A stretch of 64,000 bases of DNA from Halomonas sp. GFAJ-1. GTDB lineage: Bacteria; Pseudomonadota; Gammaproteobacteria; Pseudomonadales; Halomonadaceae. The stretch lies in assembly GCA_002966495.1 (NCBI GenBank), contig CP016490.1, forward strand, positions 62,001-126,000, read 5' to 3'. Shown one piece after another: positions 8,362-18,780 of this stretch; positions within the stretch are counted from its first letter, which is position 1; the number at the start of each line of letters is the position of its first letter. A program made the position numbers and the translations under genes. Under the pieces are notes generated by a model that saw only the letters and a program-made list of their open reading frames with translations, did no database searches and had not been told where the DNA came from.

Positions 8362-9651
8362 TTACTGGCTTTTAATAGCCTTCAACCCCGGGTAAGTCAC
8401 CTCGCCCAGTTCAGCTTCAATCACCAGCAAACGGTTGTACTTGGCTACTCGGTCAGAGCGGCACAGCGAGCCAGTTTTAATCTGCCCTGCACAGGTGCCC
8501 ACGGCCAAATCAGCAATGGTAGTATCTTCCGTTTCACCGCTGCGATGGGAGATAACCGCAGTAAATCCAGCGTCCTGGGCCATCTTGATGGCATCTAGGG
8601 TTTCAGACAGCGAGCCAATCTGGTTGAACTTAATCAGAATGGAGTTACCAATCTGCTCATCGATACCGCGCTTGAGAATTTTGGTATTGGTAACGAACAA
8701 ATCGTCACCCACCAGCTGCACTTTATCACCCAGCTTATCGGTCAGCGCTTTCCAGCCCGCCCAGTCAGATTCATCCATACCGTCTTCGATAGACACAATC
8801 GGATAATCGGCGCATAGCCCAGCTAGGTAGTCAGCAAAGCCTTCAGCGTCATAGATTTTGCCTTCGCCGGAGAGGTTGTACTGGCCATCTCTGTAGAACT
8901 CAGAGGAGGCGCAGTCGAGTGCCAGTGTTACATCTTTACCAAGGGAGTAACCGGCGTCGGCAACAGCCTGCTTAATTACGGCCAGCGCATCAGCGTTAGA
9001 TGCCAAGTTAGGGGCAAAGCCGCCCTCATCACCCACCGAGGTAGACAGACCTTTCGCCGACAGTACTTTTTTCAGCGCGTGAAAAATCTCTGCGCCCATA
9101 CGAAGGCCTTCACGGAAGTTGGCTGCACCCACCGGCTGCACCATGAACTCTTGGATATCAACGTTGTTATCCGCGTGTTCACCACCGTTGAGAATATTCA
9201 TCATCGGCACCGGCATGCTGTACTGGCCCGGCTGACCGTATAGCTCAGCGATGTGAGCATACAGCGGTACACCCTTGGCATTAGCGGCGGCTTTAGCGGC
9301 GGCCAGCGATACGGCCAAAATCGCATTGGCACCTAGCGTAGCCTTATTTTCGGTGCCATCGAGCGCCAGCATGGCATCGTCCAGGCCGCGCTGATCGCGC
9401 GCATCCATACCTAACAATGCATTACGAATACTGCCATTCACGGCTTCAACGGCTTTTAAAACGCCTTTACCGAGGTAGCGTGTCTTGTCGCCATCGCGCA
9501 GCTCAAGCGCCTCGCGGGAGCCTGTGGACGCACCACTTGGCGCACAGGCTTCACCTATCGCACCGCTTTCAAGGCGAACAGTAGCTTGAACAGTTGGGTT
9601 GCCACGAGAATCGAGCACTTCCAGCGCACTGATTTCAACAATTTTGGTCAT
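8362..9651 (-). CDS. eno: Enolase
   Basis: Converts 2-phosphoglycerate to phosphoenolpyruvate in glycolysis, and is often part of the RNA degradosome. The 429-residue length is standard. It contains the substrate loop GASTGSREALELRDGD, the metal-binding IEDGMDESDW segment, the catalytic Lys region ILIKFNQIGS, and SHRSGETEDTTIADLAV. It is the last gene of a pyrG-kdsA-eno run on the minus strand, 70 bp after kdsA. Confidence 0.98.
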   Translation of the reverse strand: MTKIVEISALEVLDSRGNPTVQATVRLESGAIGEACAPSGASTGSREALELRDGDKTRYLGKGVLKAVEAVNGSIRNALLGMDARDQRGLDDAMLALDGTENKATLGANAILAVSLAAAKAAANAKGVPLYAHIAELYGQPGQYSMPVPMMNILNGGEHADNNVDIQEFMVQPVGAANFREGLRMGAEIFHALKKVLSAKGLSTSVGDEGGFAPNLASNADALAVIKQAVADAGYSLGKDVTLALDCASSEFYRDGQYNLSGEGKIYDAEGFADYLAGLCADYPIVSIEDGMDESDWAGWKALTDKLGDKVQLVGDDLFVTNTKILKRGIDEQIGNSILIKFNQIGSLSETLDAIKMAQDAGFTAVISHRSGETEDTTIADLAVGTCAGQIKTGSLCRSDRVAKYNRLLVIEAELGEVTYPGLKAIKSQ

Positions 9652-9721
9652 GACAGTATCCTTAGGTTGTCAGTCTGATAGAGAGTGGTGGGTCAAATAT
9701 ATACCACGTTTATTATCACGA

Positions 9722-10585
9722 TCAGCGAATGGCTAGCGGATCGAAGCCTTTGACCAGCGTGTCTAGCTGGGCAAGCTGCGACAAAAACGGCGCCAGCTGA
9801 TCCAGCGGCAACGCACAGGGGCCATCACACTTGGCGTTGTCAGGGTCTGGGTGCGCTTCTAAAAACAGCCCCGCCAAACCAACAGCGACGCCCGCGCGAG
9901 CCAGCTCCGCCACTTGGGCACGGCGCCCGTCAGCGCTGTCAGCACGGCCACCAGGACGCTGTAGTGCGTGGGTAACATCAAAAAACACCGGGTAACCCGT
10001 TTGTTTCAAATCGCCAAAGCCCAGCATATCGACGATCAGATTGTTATAACCAAAGCTTGTGCCCCGCTCGCACAGCATCAGGCGGTCATTGCCCGCTTCC
10101 TGAAACTTGGTGAGAATATGGCGCATTTCGTGGGGAGCTAAAAACTGCGGTTTTTTAATGTTAATAACCGCCCCCGTTTTTGCCATTGCCACCACTAGAT
10201 CGGTTTGGCGCGCTAAAAACGCCGGTAGCTGGATGATATCAGCGACCTCAGCGGCGGGCGCCGCCTGCCATGGCTCGTGTACGTCGGTGATAATCGGCAC
10301 GCCATAGCGGGCTTTGATGTCAGCTAAGATTTGTAACCCTTTATCCAGCCCAGGCCCACGGTAGGAGTGGATCGAGCTGCGGTTGGCTTTATCAAAACTC
10401 GCCTTAAAGACATAAGGCATACCCAGTGTTTGCGTCGCTTCAACATAGGCTTGGGCGATCTCATCGGCCAACTCTGCCGACTCCAGCACATTCATGCCGC
10501 CTAATAACATGAGCGGCAAAGAATTGCCGGCGGTTAGGCCGGCAACGTTGATATGACGCTCTGGGGTTAGTGCGTGAGAAGCCAT
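9722..10585 (-). CDS. kdsA: 3-deoxy-8-phosphooctulonate (KDO-8-P) synthase
   Basis: Condenses phosphoenolpyruvate and arabinose 5-phosphate to KDO-8-P for the lipopolysaccharide inner core, which confirms a Gram-negative host. The ATG at 10585 (MASHALTPERHINVAG) follows AAAGGGGG and lies 10 bp after the pyrG stop. A longer in-frame reading would run into pyrG. The 287-residue product has the family segments LLGGMNVLES, FKASFDKANRSS, PIITDVHEPWQ, INIKKPQFLAP and LFLEAHPDPDNAKCDGP. Confidence 0.96.
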   Translation of the reverse strand: MASHALTPERHINVAGLTAGNSLPLMLLGGMNVLESAELADEIAQAYVEATQTLGMPYVFKASFDKANRSSIHSYRGPGLDKGLQILADIKARYGVPIITDVHEPWQAAPAAEVADIIQLPAFLARQTDLVVAMAKTGAVINIKKPQFLAPHEMRHILTKFQEAGNDRLMLCERGTSFGYNNLIVDMLGFGDLKQTGYPVFFDVTHALQRPGGRADSADGRRAQVAELARAGVAVGLAGLFLEAHPDPDNAKCDGPCALPLDQLAPFLSQLAQLDTLVKGFDPLAIR

Positions 10586-10595
10586 GTTTCCCCCT

Positions 10596-12251
10596 TTACT
10601 CTTGAGGCGCCGCGTGGGCACGGGTACGTGCTGCTTTGTGCTCAACGGCGGCGTTAACAAAGCCTGAGAACAGCGGGTGCCCATCGCGCGGTGTCGATGT
10701 GAACTCTGGGTGGAACTGACACGCCACGTACCAGGGGTGGTCGGCAAGCTCCACTACCTCGACCAGCGATTGGTCGACGCTCTTCCCTGAAATCACCAAG
10801 CCAGCCTTCTCCAGCTCATCAATAAACTGGTTGTTGACTTCAAAACGGTGGCGGTGGCGCTCAACAATCTCATCAGAACCATAGGCCGCGCGAGCTTTAC
10901 TGCCTGAGGCCAGATGACAAACCTGCCCGCCTAAACGCATGGTGCCGCCAAGGTCAGAGGCCGCATCGCGTAGCTCAATTTTGCCTTCGGCGTTAATCCA
11001 CTCAGTAATCAGCCCCACCACCGGGTGCTTGGTGTCGTGAGTAAACTCGGTGGAGTTGGCGTCTTCCCAGCCGGCCACGTTGCGAGCAAACTCAATAACG
11101 GCCACCTGCATGCCTAGACAGATACCCAGGTAGGGGATCTTGTTTTCACGGGCAAACTGGGCAGCAAGAATCTTGCCTTCCACGCCGCGCTCGCCAAAAC
11201 CACCCGGCACCAGAATGGCATCTTTACCCGCTAAGCGCTCGGTACCGTGGCGCTCAATATCTTCCGAATCAATATAGTCGACATTGACCTTAATACGTCC
11301 CTGAATGCCCGCATGGATCAGCGCTTCATTGAGCGATTTGTAGGCATCCAGTAACTCCATGTACTTACCGACCATGGCAATGCTTACCGACTTCAGCGGG
11401 TTCAGCTTAGAATCCAACACCTTCACCCATTCGGACAGGTCAGCTTCGGGGGCTTCTAAACGCAGCTTGTCACAAACAATGTCGTCCAGGCCGTGCTCAT
11501 GGAGCATCAGCGGAATACGATAAATAGTGTCGGCATCCTGCAGCGGCACCACCGCACGCTCTTCCACGTTGGTGAACAGGGCGATTTTACGACGTTCGCT
11601 CTCTTCAAGCTCTACTTCACTGCGGCAAATCAAAATATCCGGCTGGATACCGATAGAGCGCAGCTCTTTAACGCTGTGCTGGGTCGGCTTAGTTTTAGTT
11701 TCGCCTGCGGTCTTAATGTACGGCACCAGGGTCAGGTGCATGTAAATCGCTCGGCTTGCACCCAGCTCGCTGCGAATCTGACGAATCGACTCAAGGAACG
11801 GCAGCGACTCGATATCGCCAACCGTACCGCCGATTTCCACCAGCGCTACGTCAAAACCCTCGCCACCCGCGTAAACGCGCTGCTTGATTTCATCGGTAAT
11901 GTGGGGAATAACCTGAACGGTGCCACCCAGGTAGTCGCCACGGCGCTCTTTGCGTAGCACGTTCTCGTACACGCGGCCCGTGGTGAAGTTGTTGCCTTGG
12001 GTCATTTTGGTACGAATAAAGCGCTCGTAGTGACCAAGGTCCAGATCCGTCTCGGCGCCATCCTCGGTGACGAACACCTCGCCGTGCTGGAAAGGACTCA
12101 TGGTGCCCGGGTCCACATTGATGTAGGGGTCGAGCTTGAGCATGGTGACCTTAAGGCCGCGGGCCTCGAGAATCGCCGCCAGCGAGGCAGACGCGATGCC
12201 CTTGCCAAGAGAGGACACAACGCCGCCGGTCACGAAGATATATCGTGTCAT
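10596..12251 (-). CDS. pyrG: CTP synthase
   Basis: Aminates UTP to CTP using glutamine. The 551-residue protein has an N-terminal synthase domain (MTRYIFVTGGVVSSLGKGI, with an ATP-binding P-loop) and a C-terminal class I glutamine amidotransferase domain. The Cys nucleophile is in GICLGMQ and the His-Glu pair is in CQFHPEF. It heads the pyrG-kdsA-eno cluster, as in Pseudomonas. Confidence 0.98.
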   Translation of the reverse strand: MTRYIFVTGGVVSSLGKGIASASLAAILEARGLKVTMLKLDPYINVDPGTMSPFQHGEVFVTEDGAETDLDLGHYERFIRTKMTQGNNFTTGRVYENVLRKERRGDYLGGTVQVIPHITDEIKQRVYAGGEGFDVALVEIGGTVGDIESLPFLESIRQIRSELGASRAIYMHLTLVPYIKTAGETKTKPTQHSVKELRSIGIQPDILICRSEVELEESERRKIALFTNVEERAVVPLQDADTIYRIPLMLHEHGLDDIVCDKLRLEAPEADLSEWVKVLDSKLNPLKSVSIAMVGKYMELLDAYKSLNEALIHAGIQGRIKVNVDYIDSEDIERHGTERLAGKDAILVPGGFGERGVEGKILAAQFARENKIPYLGICLGMQVAVIEFARNVAGWEDANSTEFTHDTKHPVVGLITEWINAEGKIELRDAASDLGGTMRLGGQVCHLASGSKARAAYGSDEIVERHRHRFEVNNQFIDELEKAGLVISGKSVDQSLVEVVELADHPWYVACQFHPEFTSTPRDGHPLFSGFVNAAVEHKAARTRAHAAPQE

Positions 12252-12359
12252 GGAAAACCTGTCGAAACGTGATCAAAAGGCGTAACAGAAAGCCACACCA
12301 GGATGGGACGACAGAATAGCAGAGTAAGCCTTAAGGCTCAATTTGAACTGCTCTAGTTG

Positions 12360-12379
12360 AGGGGCGACATCGCCCCTCA
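12360..12379. terminator. Hairpin after gltD, possible terminator
   Basis: Perfect 9-bp inverted repeat GAGGGGCGA/TCGCCCCTC with a 2-nt spacer, 11 bp beyond the gltD stop. No T run follows on the minus strand, so termination is uncertain. Confidence 0.4.
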
Positions 12380-12389
12380 CTATCCAATA

Positions 12390-13808
12390 TCACACGCCCA
12401 GGTAGTCCAAAATCCCTTCTGCTGCTTGGCGCCCCTCATAAATCGCGGTGACCACTAAGTCAGAGCCGCGCACCATATCGCCACCGGCAAAGATTTTCTC
12501 ATTGCTGGTTTGGAAAGCGTATTGGCCATGTTCAGGGGCTTTAACCAGATCTCTCTCGTTAACGTCGATCTTGGCGCTATCGAACCACGGTGCCGGGCTT
12601 GCCTGAAAACCAAACGCCACCACGACCGCGTCGGCGGCGATGATCTCTTCAGACCCTGGCACGACTTCTGGACGACGACGGCCATTCTCGTCCGGCTCAC
12701 CCAGGCGAGTCCGCACTACTTTAACGCCTTCGACTTTTTCTTCTCCCACAACCGCCACTGGCTGGCGGTTAAACAGGAATTCGACGCCCTCTTCACGTGC
12801 ATTAGCCACTTCACGGCGGGAGCCGGGCATGTTCTCTTCATCGCGGCGGTAGGCGCAGCTGACGCTCGCGGCCCGCTGGCGAATCGATGTGCGGTTACAG
12901 TCCATCGCCGTATCACCACCGCCAAGCACCACCACGCGCTTGCCTTCCATGGAGATGAAATCGTTAGGGTCTTTTTCGAACCCTAATCGGCGGTTGACGT
13001 TGGCAATCAAGAAATCCAGCGCCTTGTAGACCCCAGGCAGGTCTTCGCCAGGGAAGCCACCCGCCATATATTTATAAGTACCCATGCCCAGGAATACGGC
13101 GTCGTACTCCTGAAGCAGCGTTTCGAACTCGACATCAGTACCGATCTCGGTATTCAAACGGAACTCGACGCCCATCTCTTCAAAGACGGCACGGCGACGC
13201 TCCATCACATTTTTTTCAAGCTTGAACTCTGGAATACCAAAGGTCAGCAGTCCGCCAATTTCCGGGTACTTATCAAATACGACGGGCTTAACGCCGTTGC
13301 GCGCCAGAATATCGGCGCAGCCAAGACCCGCAGGCCCTGCGCCCACAATGGCGACTTTCTTGTCCGTCCACACCACTTTTGACATATCCGGGCGCCAGCC
13401 CATGGCAAAGGCAGTGTCAGTGATGTATTTCTCAATCGAGCCAATGGTCACCGCACCAAAACCATCATTCAGCGTGCAGTCGCCTTCGCACAGACGGTCT
13501 TGCGGGCACACCCGACCACACACTTCCGGCAGCGAGTTGGTTTTGTGGGAAAGCTCGGCGGCTTCGATAATATTGCCTTCCACCACCAACTGCAGCCAGT
13601 TAGGAATGTAGTTGTGTACCGGGCACTTCCACTCGCAGTATGGGTTACCGCAATGCAGGCAGCGGTGTGCCTGGCTGGCTGCATCGGTGGGTTTAAACGG
13701 CTCATAAATTTCCGCAAACTCTTTTGCGCGAGTGTGTGCGGCTTTTTTCTGTGGGTCCTTACGACCCACATCAACAAACTGGAAATCGTTATTTAAACGG
13801 CTAGCCAT
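12390..13808 (-). CDS. gltD: Glutamate synthase (NADPH) small subunit
   Basis: Passes electrons from NADPH through FAD and iron-sulfur clusters to the large subunit in the GOGAT reaction. The 472-residue protein starts with the cysteine-rich iron-sulfur region (CLHCGNPYCEWKCP near residues 50-63, then CGRVCPQDRLCEGDC). An FAD fold (VAIVGAGPAGLGCAD) and an NADPH fold (RVVVLGGGDTAMDC) follow. It starts about 33 bp after the gltB stop and the two form an operon. Confidence 0.97.
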   Translation of the reverse strand: MASRLNNDFQFVDVGRKDPQKKAAHTRAKEFAEIYEPFKPTDAASQAHRCLHCGNPYCEWKCPVHNYIPNWLQLVVEGNIIEAAELSHKTNSLPEVCGRVCPQDRLCEGDCTLNDGFGAVTIGSIEKYITDTAFAMGWRPDMSKVVWTDKKVAIVGAGPAGLGCADILARNGVKPVVFDKYPEIGGLLTFGIPEFKLEKNVMERRRAVFEEMGVEFRLNTEIGTDVEFETLLQEYDAVFLGMGTYKYMAGGFPGEDLPGVYKALDFLIANVNRRLGFEKDPNDFISMEGKRVVVLGGGDTAMDCNRTSIRQRAASVSCAYRRDEENMPGSRREVANAREEGVEFLFNRQPVAVVGEEKVEGVKVVRTRLGEPDENGRRRPEVVPGSEEIIAADAVVVAFGFQASPAPWFDSAKIDVNERDLVKAPEHGQYAFQTSNEKIFAGGDMVRGSDLVVTAIYEGRQAAEGILDYLGV

Positions 13809-13841
13809 GATCTCTCTCCTCGAAGCGTAGGCTCTGGCGGG

Positions 13842-16800
13842 TTATTCCGGCTGACGCCGAGATTGATTCAGCAAACTACCCAGGCTTGCCGCTTTTGGCT
13901 TCACCAGCCAGAAGTGGCGCGCGTAGTCGCCGAAGTCTTCCAGAATCGCCGCGCCACGATCAGAGCCTGTTGCCGCAACATAGGCTTCAATCATTTCACG
14001 CAAGTGGCGGCGATACGCTTCCATTGCTTCTGTGTTGACCCGGTGGATCTCAACCAGCTCATGGTTGTACTTGTCCACGAAGCTGCGGTCTTCATCTAAC
14101 ACATAGGCAAAACCACCGGTCATACCCGCACCGAAGTTAACGCCAGTTTCTCCCAATACGCAGACCAAACCGCCGGTCATGTATTCACAGCAGTGATCAC
14201 CTGCGCCTTCAACCACGGCGGTAGCACCGGAGTTACGCACCGCAAAACGCTCACCGGCGGTACCTGCAGCGAACAGCGTGCCGCCTGTCGCGCCATACAG
14301 GCAGGTGTTACCGATAATGGCGGTTTTGTGACTTTCGAACTGGCTATCCTTAGGCGGCACAATCACAATACTGCCGCCATTCATGCCCTTGCCCACGTAG
14401 TCGTTGGCGTCACCTTCGAGGTAAAGGTTTAAACCACGGGCGTTCCACACCCCAAAACTCTGCCCAGCCACCCCGGTAAAACGTGCGGTCATTGGCGCCG
14501 CTTCAAGGCCATCTTCACCGTAACGTTTGGCAATCGCCCCGGAGGTCAACGCCCCTACGCTGCGGTCGCAGTTGGTAATGGTAAAATCAAAGGTACCGCC
14601 CGACTGGTTTTCAATCGCCTCTTTTAGCGCGGCCAGTACTTCCTGGTTTTTGGCACCTGGGTCGTGGGGCACATTGCGGCTCACCTCGCAAAACTGCGGC
14701 GCATCTTTGGGGACAAAGTCGTTGGCCAGCAGCGGCGTTAAGTCGAGCTTGCGCTGAGACGCCGTGTTGCCTTCCAACACTTCAAGCAGATCAGTACGGC
14801 CGATCAGATCGGTCAACTTGCGAACGCCCAGCATCGCCATCAGTTCGCGCACTTCTTCAGCAATAAAGCGGAAGTAGTTTTTGACCATGTCCACGGTGCC
14901 GCGGAAGTGTTCGCCACGCAGGAAGTCATCTTGCGTCGCCACGCCCGTGGCACAGTTATTCAGGTGGCAAATACGCAAGTATTTACAGCCCAGCGCGACC
15001 ATCGGCGCCGTACCAAAGCCAAAGCTCTCAGCGCCGAGAATCGCTGCCTTAACAACGTCGAGGCCAGTTTTTAAGCCGCCATCCGTTTGCAGGCGAATTT
15101 TGTCGCGCAGGCCGTTAATGCGCAGCGCCTGATGCACCTCAGGAAGGCCAAGCTCCCAAGGGGAACCCGCATGTTTAATAGAGGTTAACGGGCTAGCCGC
15201 CGTGCCGCCGTCGTAGCCAGAAACCGTGATCAGGTCTGCATAGGCCTTCGCTACGCCAGTGGCGATAGTGCCGATACCCGGCTCGGACACAAGCTTCACT
15301 GAAACCTGTGCCTCAGGGTTGACCTGCTTAAGGTCAAAAATCAGCTGGGACAAGTCTTCAATGGAGTAAATATCGTGGTGTGGCGGCGGTGAAATCAGCG
15401 TCACGCCGGGCACCGAGTAGCGCAGGCGAGCAATGAGCTGGTTGACCTTACCGCCGGGCAGCTGGCCGCCCTCGCCTGGCTTGGCGCCCTGGGCTACCTT
15501 GATCTGCAGCACTTCGGCATTAACCAGATATGCCGGGGTCACGCCAAAGCGGCCGGAGGCGATCTGTTTGATTTTCGAACTGCGGATAGTGCCATAGCGA
15601 GCAGGATCTTCGCCGCCTTCGCCAGAGTTGGAGCGCCCCCCCGCCTCGTTCATGGCCTGGGCCAGCGCTTCGTGTGCCTCAGGGGAGAGCGCACCCAGCG
15701 ACATACCGGCGCTATCAAAACGCGGTAGCAGCGCCTCAACGGGTTCTACTTCATCTAGCGCGATGGGAGTTTCTGCGGGCTTAAGAACCAGCAGGTCACG
15801 AATGGTCGCTACCGGGCGCTCATTCACCAACTGGGCAAACTTTTTCCACTTGGTGTAGCTACCCTCTTGTACCGCCGCCTGCAGCGATGTCACGACATCC
15901 GGGTTGTAAGCGTGGTACTCGTGGCCGTGGACGTATTTCAGCATACCGCCCTGAGAAATGCCTTTGCGCGCAATCCAGGCATCTTTCGCCAACAGCTCCT
16001 GCTGCAGCTGCAGCTCGGCAAAACCGGTGCCTTGAATACGCGACGCCATGCCCACAAAGCAGGTGTCCATAATCTCATCAGACAAGCCCACGGCTTCAAA
16101 CAGCATCGAACCGCGGTAGGACGCCAGCGTCGAGATGCCCATTTTCGAGAGAATCTTAAACAACCCTTTCTGCATGCCTTTGCGGTAATTCTCCCGCGCA
16201 TCGGCAGGGTTGCCATTTAGCTCGCCGGTGCGGTGCATATCCGCCATGACCTGATACGCCAGCCACGGATAAACCGCCGTGGCGCCTACGCCAAACAGCA
16301 CAGCCATTTGGTGAGCATCACGGGCGTAGCCTGTTTCCACCACAATGTTGGCATTAGGACGTAACGTTAAACGGCCAAGGTGTGAGTGAACCGCACCTAC
16401 CGCCAACGCGGCTTGAATCGGCAACTGCCCCTTGGGCAGTTCAGCATCGGTCAGTACAAGAATGACCTTACCCGCCTTGACCTGTGCTTCGGCTTCTTTG
16501 CACAGCGCAGTAATAGCCTGATGCAAACTCGTCTGCTCTGGGTCGTAGCCCAGCGTCAGCGTGTGGCTAGCAAACGCAGGGTCGTCTTGGCTCACTAGCG
16601 CAGTAAACTTGCGCGGTGACAGAACAGGCGTGGTCAAAATTAAGCGGTGAGCATGCTCAGGCGTTGCCTTAAAGACGTTTAGCTCAGCGCCACAGCAGGT
16701 TTCCAGTGACATCACGATCGCCTCGCGAAGCGGATCGATCGGCGGGTTAGTCACCTGAGCAAATTTCTGGCGGAAGAAATCGGTCAGCAGGCGCGGACGG

Positions 16801-18284
16801 CTAGACAGTACCGCCATGGGGGTATCATCACCCATGGAGCCCACCGCTTCCTGGCCGCTTTCTGCCAGCGGGCGCAGTACCTGGTCGCGCTCTTCGAACG
16901 TTACCTGGAACATCTTCTGCTGAACGTTAAGCGCGTCGGTATCCATCGACTGGAAACGCGCAAGCTCGGCCAGCGCAGACTCTAAATAGCTGGCTTCCTG
17001 CTTTAGCCAACGCTTATAGGGGTACGCAGACTTTAAGCGGTCATCGATATCATGGGTATGCAGCACTTCACCGGTTTGGGTGTCCACGGCCAGTATTTGA
17101 CCCGGGCCAACGCGGCCTTTGGCGACGACATCTTCTGGCTTGTAACCGTAGGTGCCAATTTCAGACGCCAGCGTGATATAGCCGTTTTTAGTAATCACCC
17201 AACGCGCTGGGCGCAGGCCGTTACGGTCCAACATACACACCGCTTGGCGGCCGTCGGTCATTACCACACCCGCTGGGCCATCCCAGGGCTCCATGTGCAT
17301 GGAGTTGTACTCATAGAACGCACGCAGTTCAGCGCCCATGGTCTCCACGTTTTGCCAGGCAGGTGGCACCATCATGCGCACCGCGCGGTGCAGTTCCATG
17401 CCGCCGGTGAGCAGCACTTCCAGCATGTTATCCATACTGGAGGAGTCAGAGCCTGTGGTGTTGACGATTTCATCCAGTTCGGCGATATCCGGCAGGCGCT
17501 CGTTAACAAAGTTCGCTTTACGGGAGTTTGCCCAGCCACGGTTAGCTTCGATGGTATTAATTTCGCCGTTGTGGGCAAGTAAGCGGAATGGCTGCGCCAA
17601 GGGCCAGCGGGGTGCGGTATTGGTCGAGAAGCGCTGGTGGAAAACGCAGATCGCGGTTTCCAGGCGCGGGTCGTTAAGGTCTTTATAGAACGCCGGCAAA
17701 TCTTCCGGCATGACTAAGCCTTTGTACGACACCACTTCTGAAGAGAGCGACGCGACATAAAATTCTTCTTCTTTGCGCAGCGCCTGTTCTGCGAGACGGC
17801 GGGCCATAAACAGATCGACAGCAAAACTGTTGCCACTACCGGGCTGCACAAAGAGCTGTTCAATACGTGGCAGGCACTCAAGCGCCATGGGGCCGCAGAC
17901 GCTGGAGTCCGTAGGCACCTCACGCCAGCCCAACACCTCTAAACCACGGGCACTTAGCTTTTGGGTCAAGGTCTCTTTGGCGGCATTTGCCCGGGCGTCG
18001 TCATTGGGCAGGAAAACCACGCCTACAGCGAACTGCTCGCCTAGCTCTGCGTCCAGCGCCTCTTTTGCCGCTTCGCGCATGAACTGAACAGGCATTTTAA
18101 GCAGCAGCCCACAGCCGTCGCCGGTTTTGCCGTCGGCCGCAATACCCCCACGGTGGGTCATGCAGGTAAGTGATTCAATAGCCGTCTTCAGCAAGTCGTG
18201 GCTGGCCTGCCCTTCCATGTGGGCAATTAAGCCAAAGCCACAGTTGTCGCGAAACTCGCCGGGCTGGTGGAGACCTCTATTCAT
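13842..18284 (-). CDS. gltB: Glutamate synthase (NADPH) large subunit
   Basis: Makes two glutamates from glutamine and 2-oxoglutarate in ammonia assimilation. The 1480-residue length is normal. The N-terminal class II amidotransferase should mature by removal of a 14-residue propeptide to expose Cys15 (CGFGLIAHMEG). The FMN/synthase domain includes GGRSNSGEGGEDPARYGTI and VSGYDGGTAASPLTSI, and the cluster cysteines lie in CRY-like LGCKYLRICHLNNCATGVA. The C-terminal beta-helix domain (GXGXN repeats) is complete. It is first in the gltBD operon. Confidence 0.98.
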   Translation of the reverse strand: MNRGLHQPGEFRDNCGFGLIAHMEGQASHDLLKTAIESLTCMTHRGGIAADGKTGDGCGLLLKMPVQFMREAAKEALDAELGEQFAVGVVFLPNDDARANAAKETLTQKLSARGLEVLGWREVPTDSSVCGPMALECLPRIEQLFVQPGSGNSFAVDLFMARRLAEQALRKEEEFYVASLSSEVVSYKGLVMPEDLPAFYKDLNDPRLETAICVFHQRFSTNTAPRWPLAQPFRLLAHNGEINTIEANRGWANSRKANFVNERLPDIAELDEIVNTTGSDSSSMDNMLEVLLTGGMELHRAVRMMVPPAWQNVETMGAELRAFYEYNSMHMEPWDGPAGVVMTDGRQAVCMLDRNGLRPARWVITKNGYITLASEIGTYGYKPEDVVAKGRVGPGQILAVDTQTGEVLHTHDIDDRLKSAYPYKRWLKQEASYLESALAELARFQSMDTDALNVQQKMFQVTFEERDQVLRPLAESGQEAVGSMGDDTPMAVLSSRPRLLTDFFRQKFAQVTNPPIDPLREAIVMSLETCCGAELNVFKATPEHAHRLILTTPVLSPRKFTALVSQDDPAFASHTLTLGYDPEQTSLHQAITALCKEAEAQVKAGKVILVLTDAELPKGQLPIQAALAVGAVHSHLGRLTLRPNANIVVETGYARDAHQMAVLFGVGATAVYPWLAYQVMADMHRTGELNGNPADARENYRKGMQKGLFKILSKMGISTLASYRGSMLFEAVGLSDEIMDTCFVGMASRIQGTGFAELQLQQELLAKDAWIARKGISQGGMLKYVHGHEYHAYNPDVVTSLQAAVQEGSYTKWKKFAQLVNERPVATIRDLLVLKPAETPIALDEVEPVEALLPRFDSAGMSLGALSPEAHEALAQAMNEAGGRSNSGEGGEDPARYGTIRSSKIKQIASGRFGVTPAYLVNAEVLQIKVAQGAKPGEGGQLPGGKVNQLIARLRYSVPGVTLISPPPHHDIYSIEDLSQLIFDLKQVNPEAQVSVKLVSEPGIGTIATGVAKAYADLITVSGYDGGTAASPLTSIKHAGSPWELGLPEVHQALRINGLRDKIRLQTDGGLKTGLDVVKAAILGAESFGFGTAPMVALGCKYLRICHLNNCATGVATQDDFLRGEHFRGTVDMVKNYFRFIAEEVRELMAMLGVRKLTDLIGRTDLLEVLEGNTASQRKLDLTPLLANDFVPKDAPQFCEVSRNVPHDPGAKNQEVLAALKEAIENQSGGTFDFTITNCDRSVGALTSGAIAKRYGEDGLEAAPMTARFTGVAGQSFGVWNARGLNLYLEGDANDYVGKGMNGGSIVIVPPKDSQFESHKTAIIGNTCLYGATGGTLFAAGTAGERFAVRNSGATAVVEGAGDHCCEYMTGGLVCVLGETGVNFGAGMTGGFAYVLDEDRSFVDKYNHELVEIHRVNTEAMEAYRRHLREMIEAYVAATGSDRGAAILEDFGDYARHFWLVKPKAASLGSLLNQSRRQPE

Positions 18285-18780
18285 GGGCGTGCCTCTATTA
18301 AGCGTATTTTATTAGCAGCGTTTTCATGGTATATTTTCGGGTTTTTATTTTTTTATGATGCTTTATCACCCGCCCAGACAGGGGGGTTCCCCTAACCGCT
18401 GCTGCAAGAAATGGTCGCTCAGCATAGCTATTTGCCCCTAGAGCGCGCAATCTCTCGCGCCCACCAGATTCTCTAAAACCCTCGCCAAATCCTGTAGTTA
18501 CACTAACTTAATTATAAAAAACACATACACTTCAACCACTTGCAAACCAATAAAACGATTTTTAAACGGTAAAAAATACTTTGTATACTTTAGTCTAGAT
18601 TTAGCCTAAGAACCCATGCCGATAGCGCATAAGGCATGCGGATTACACGCAGAGTGATTATTTAGCCTAACGCTCAGATAATAAAAAACCCGCACAAAGG
18701 CGGGTTCATCCATACAGGCAAATAGTGTGTTTTCAGCGTTAGCGGCTAAGAGCTATTAATGAAGCGTTGGTAATGAAGAG
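18285..18780. other. aroB-gltB intergenic region with likely gltBD promoter
   Basis: No credible gene is seen in these 496 bp. The minus strand must carry the gltBD promoter. A TATAAT box on the minus strand at 18511-18516 is a candidate -10 about 230 bp upstream of the ATG, but no convincing -35 was found, and the leader would be long and AT-rich. The aroB terminator lies at the right end (18682-18706). Confidence 0.45.
18682..18706 (-). terminator. Rho-independent terminator of the pil-aro operon
   Basis: On the minus strand the 7-bp stem AACCCGC/GCGGGTT with a 6-nt loop is followed by a run of T. It lies about 75 bp past the aroB stop. Confidence 0.85.

Noticed and set aside
10586..10747. 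N-terminal extension of kdsA into pyrG
   Set aside because: The extension is pyrG coding sequence read in another frame; the ATG at 10585 has a ribosome-binding site and the family N-terminus.
11493..11957. 154-codon open frame antisense to pyrG
   Set aside because: Shadow of a conserved enzyme gene with no domain or ribosome-binding site.
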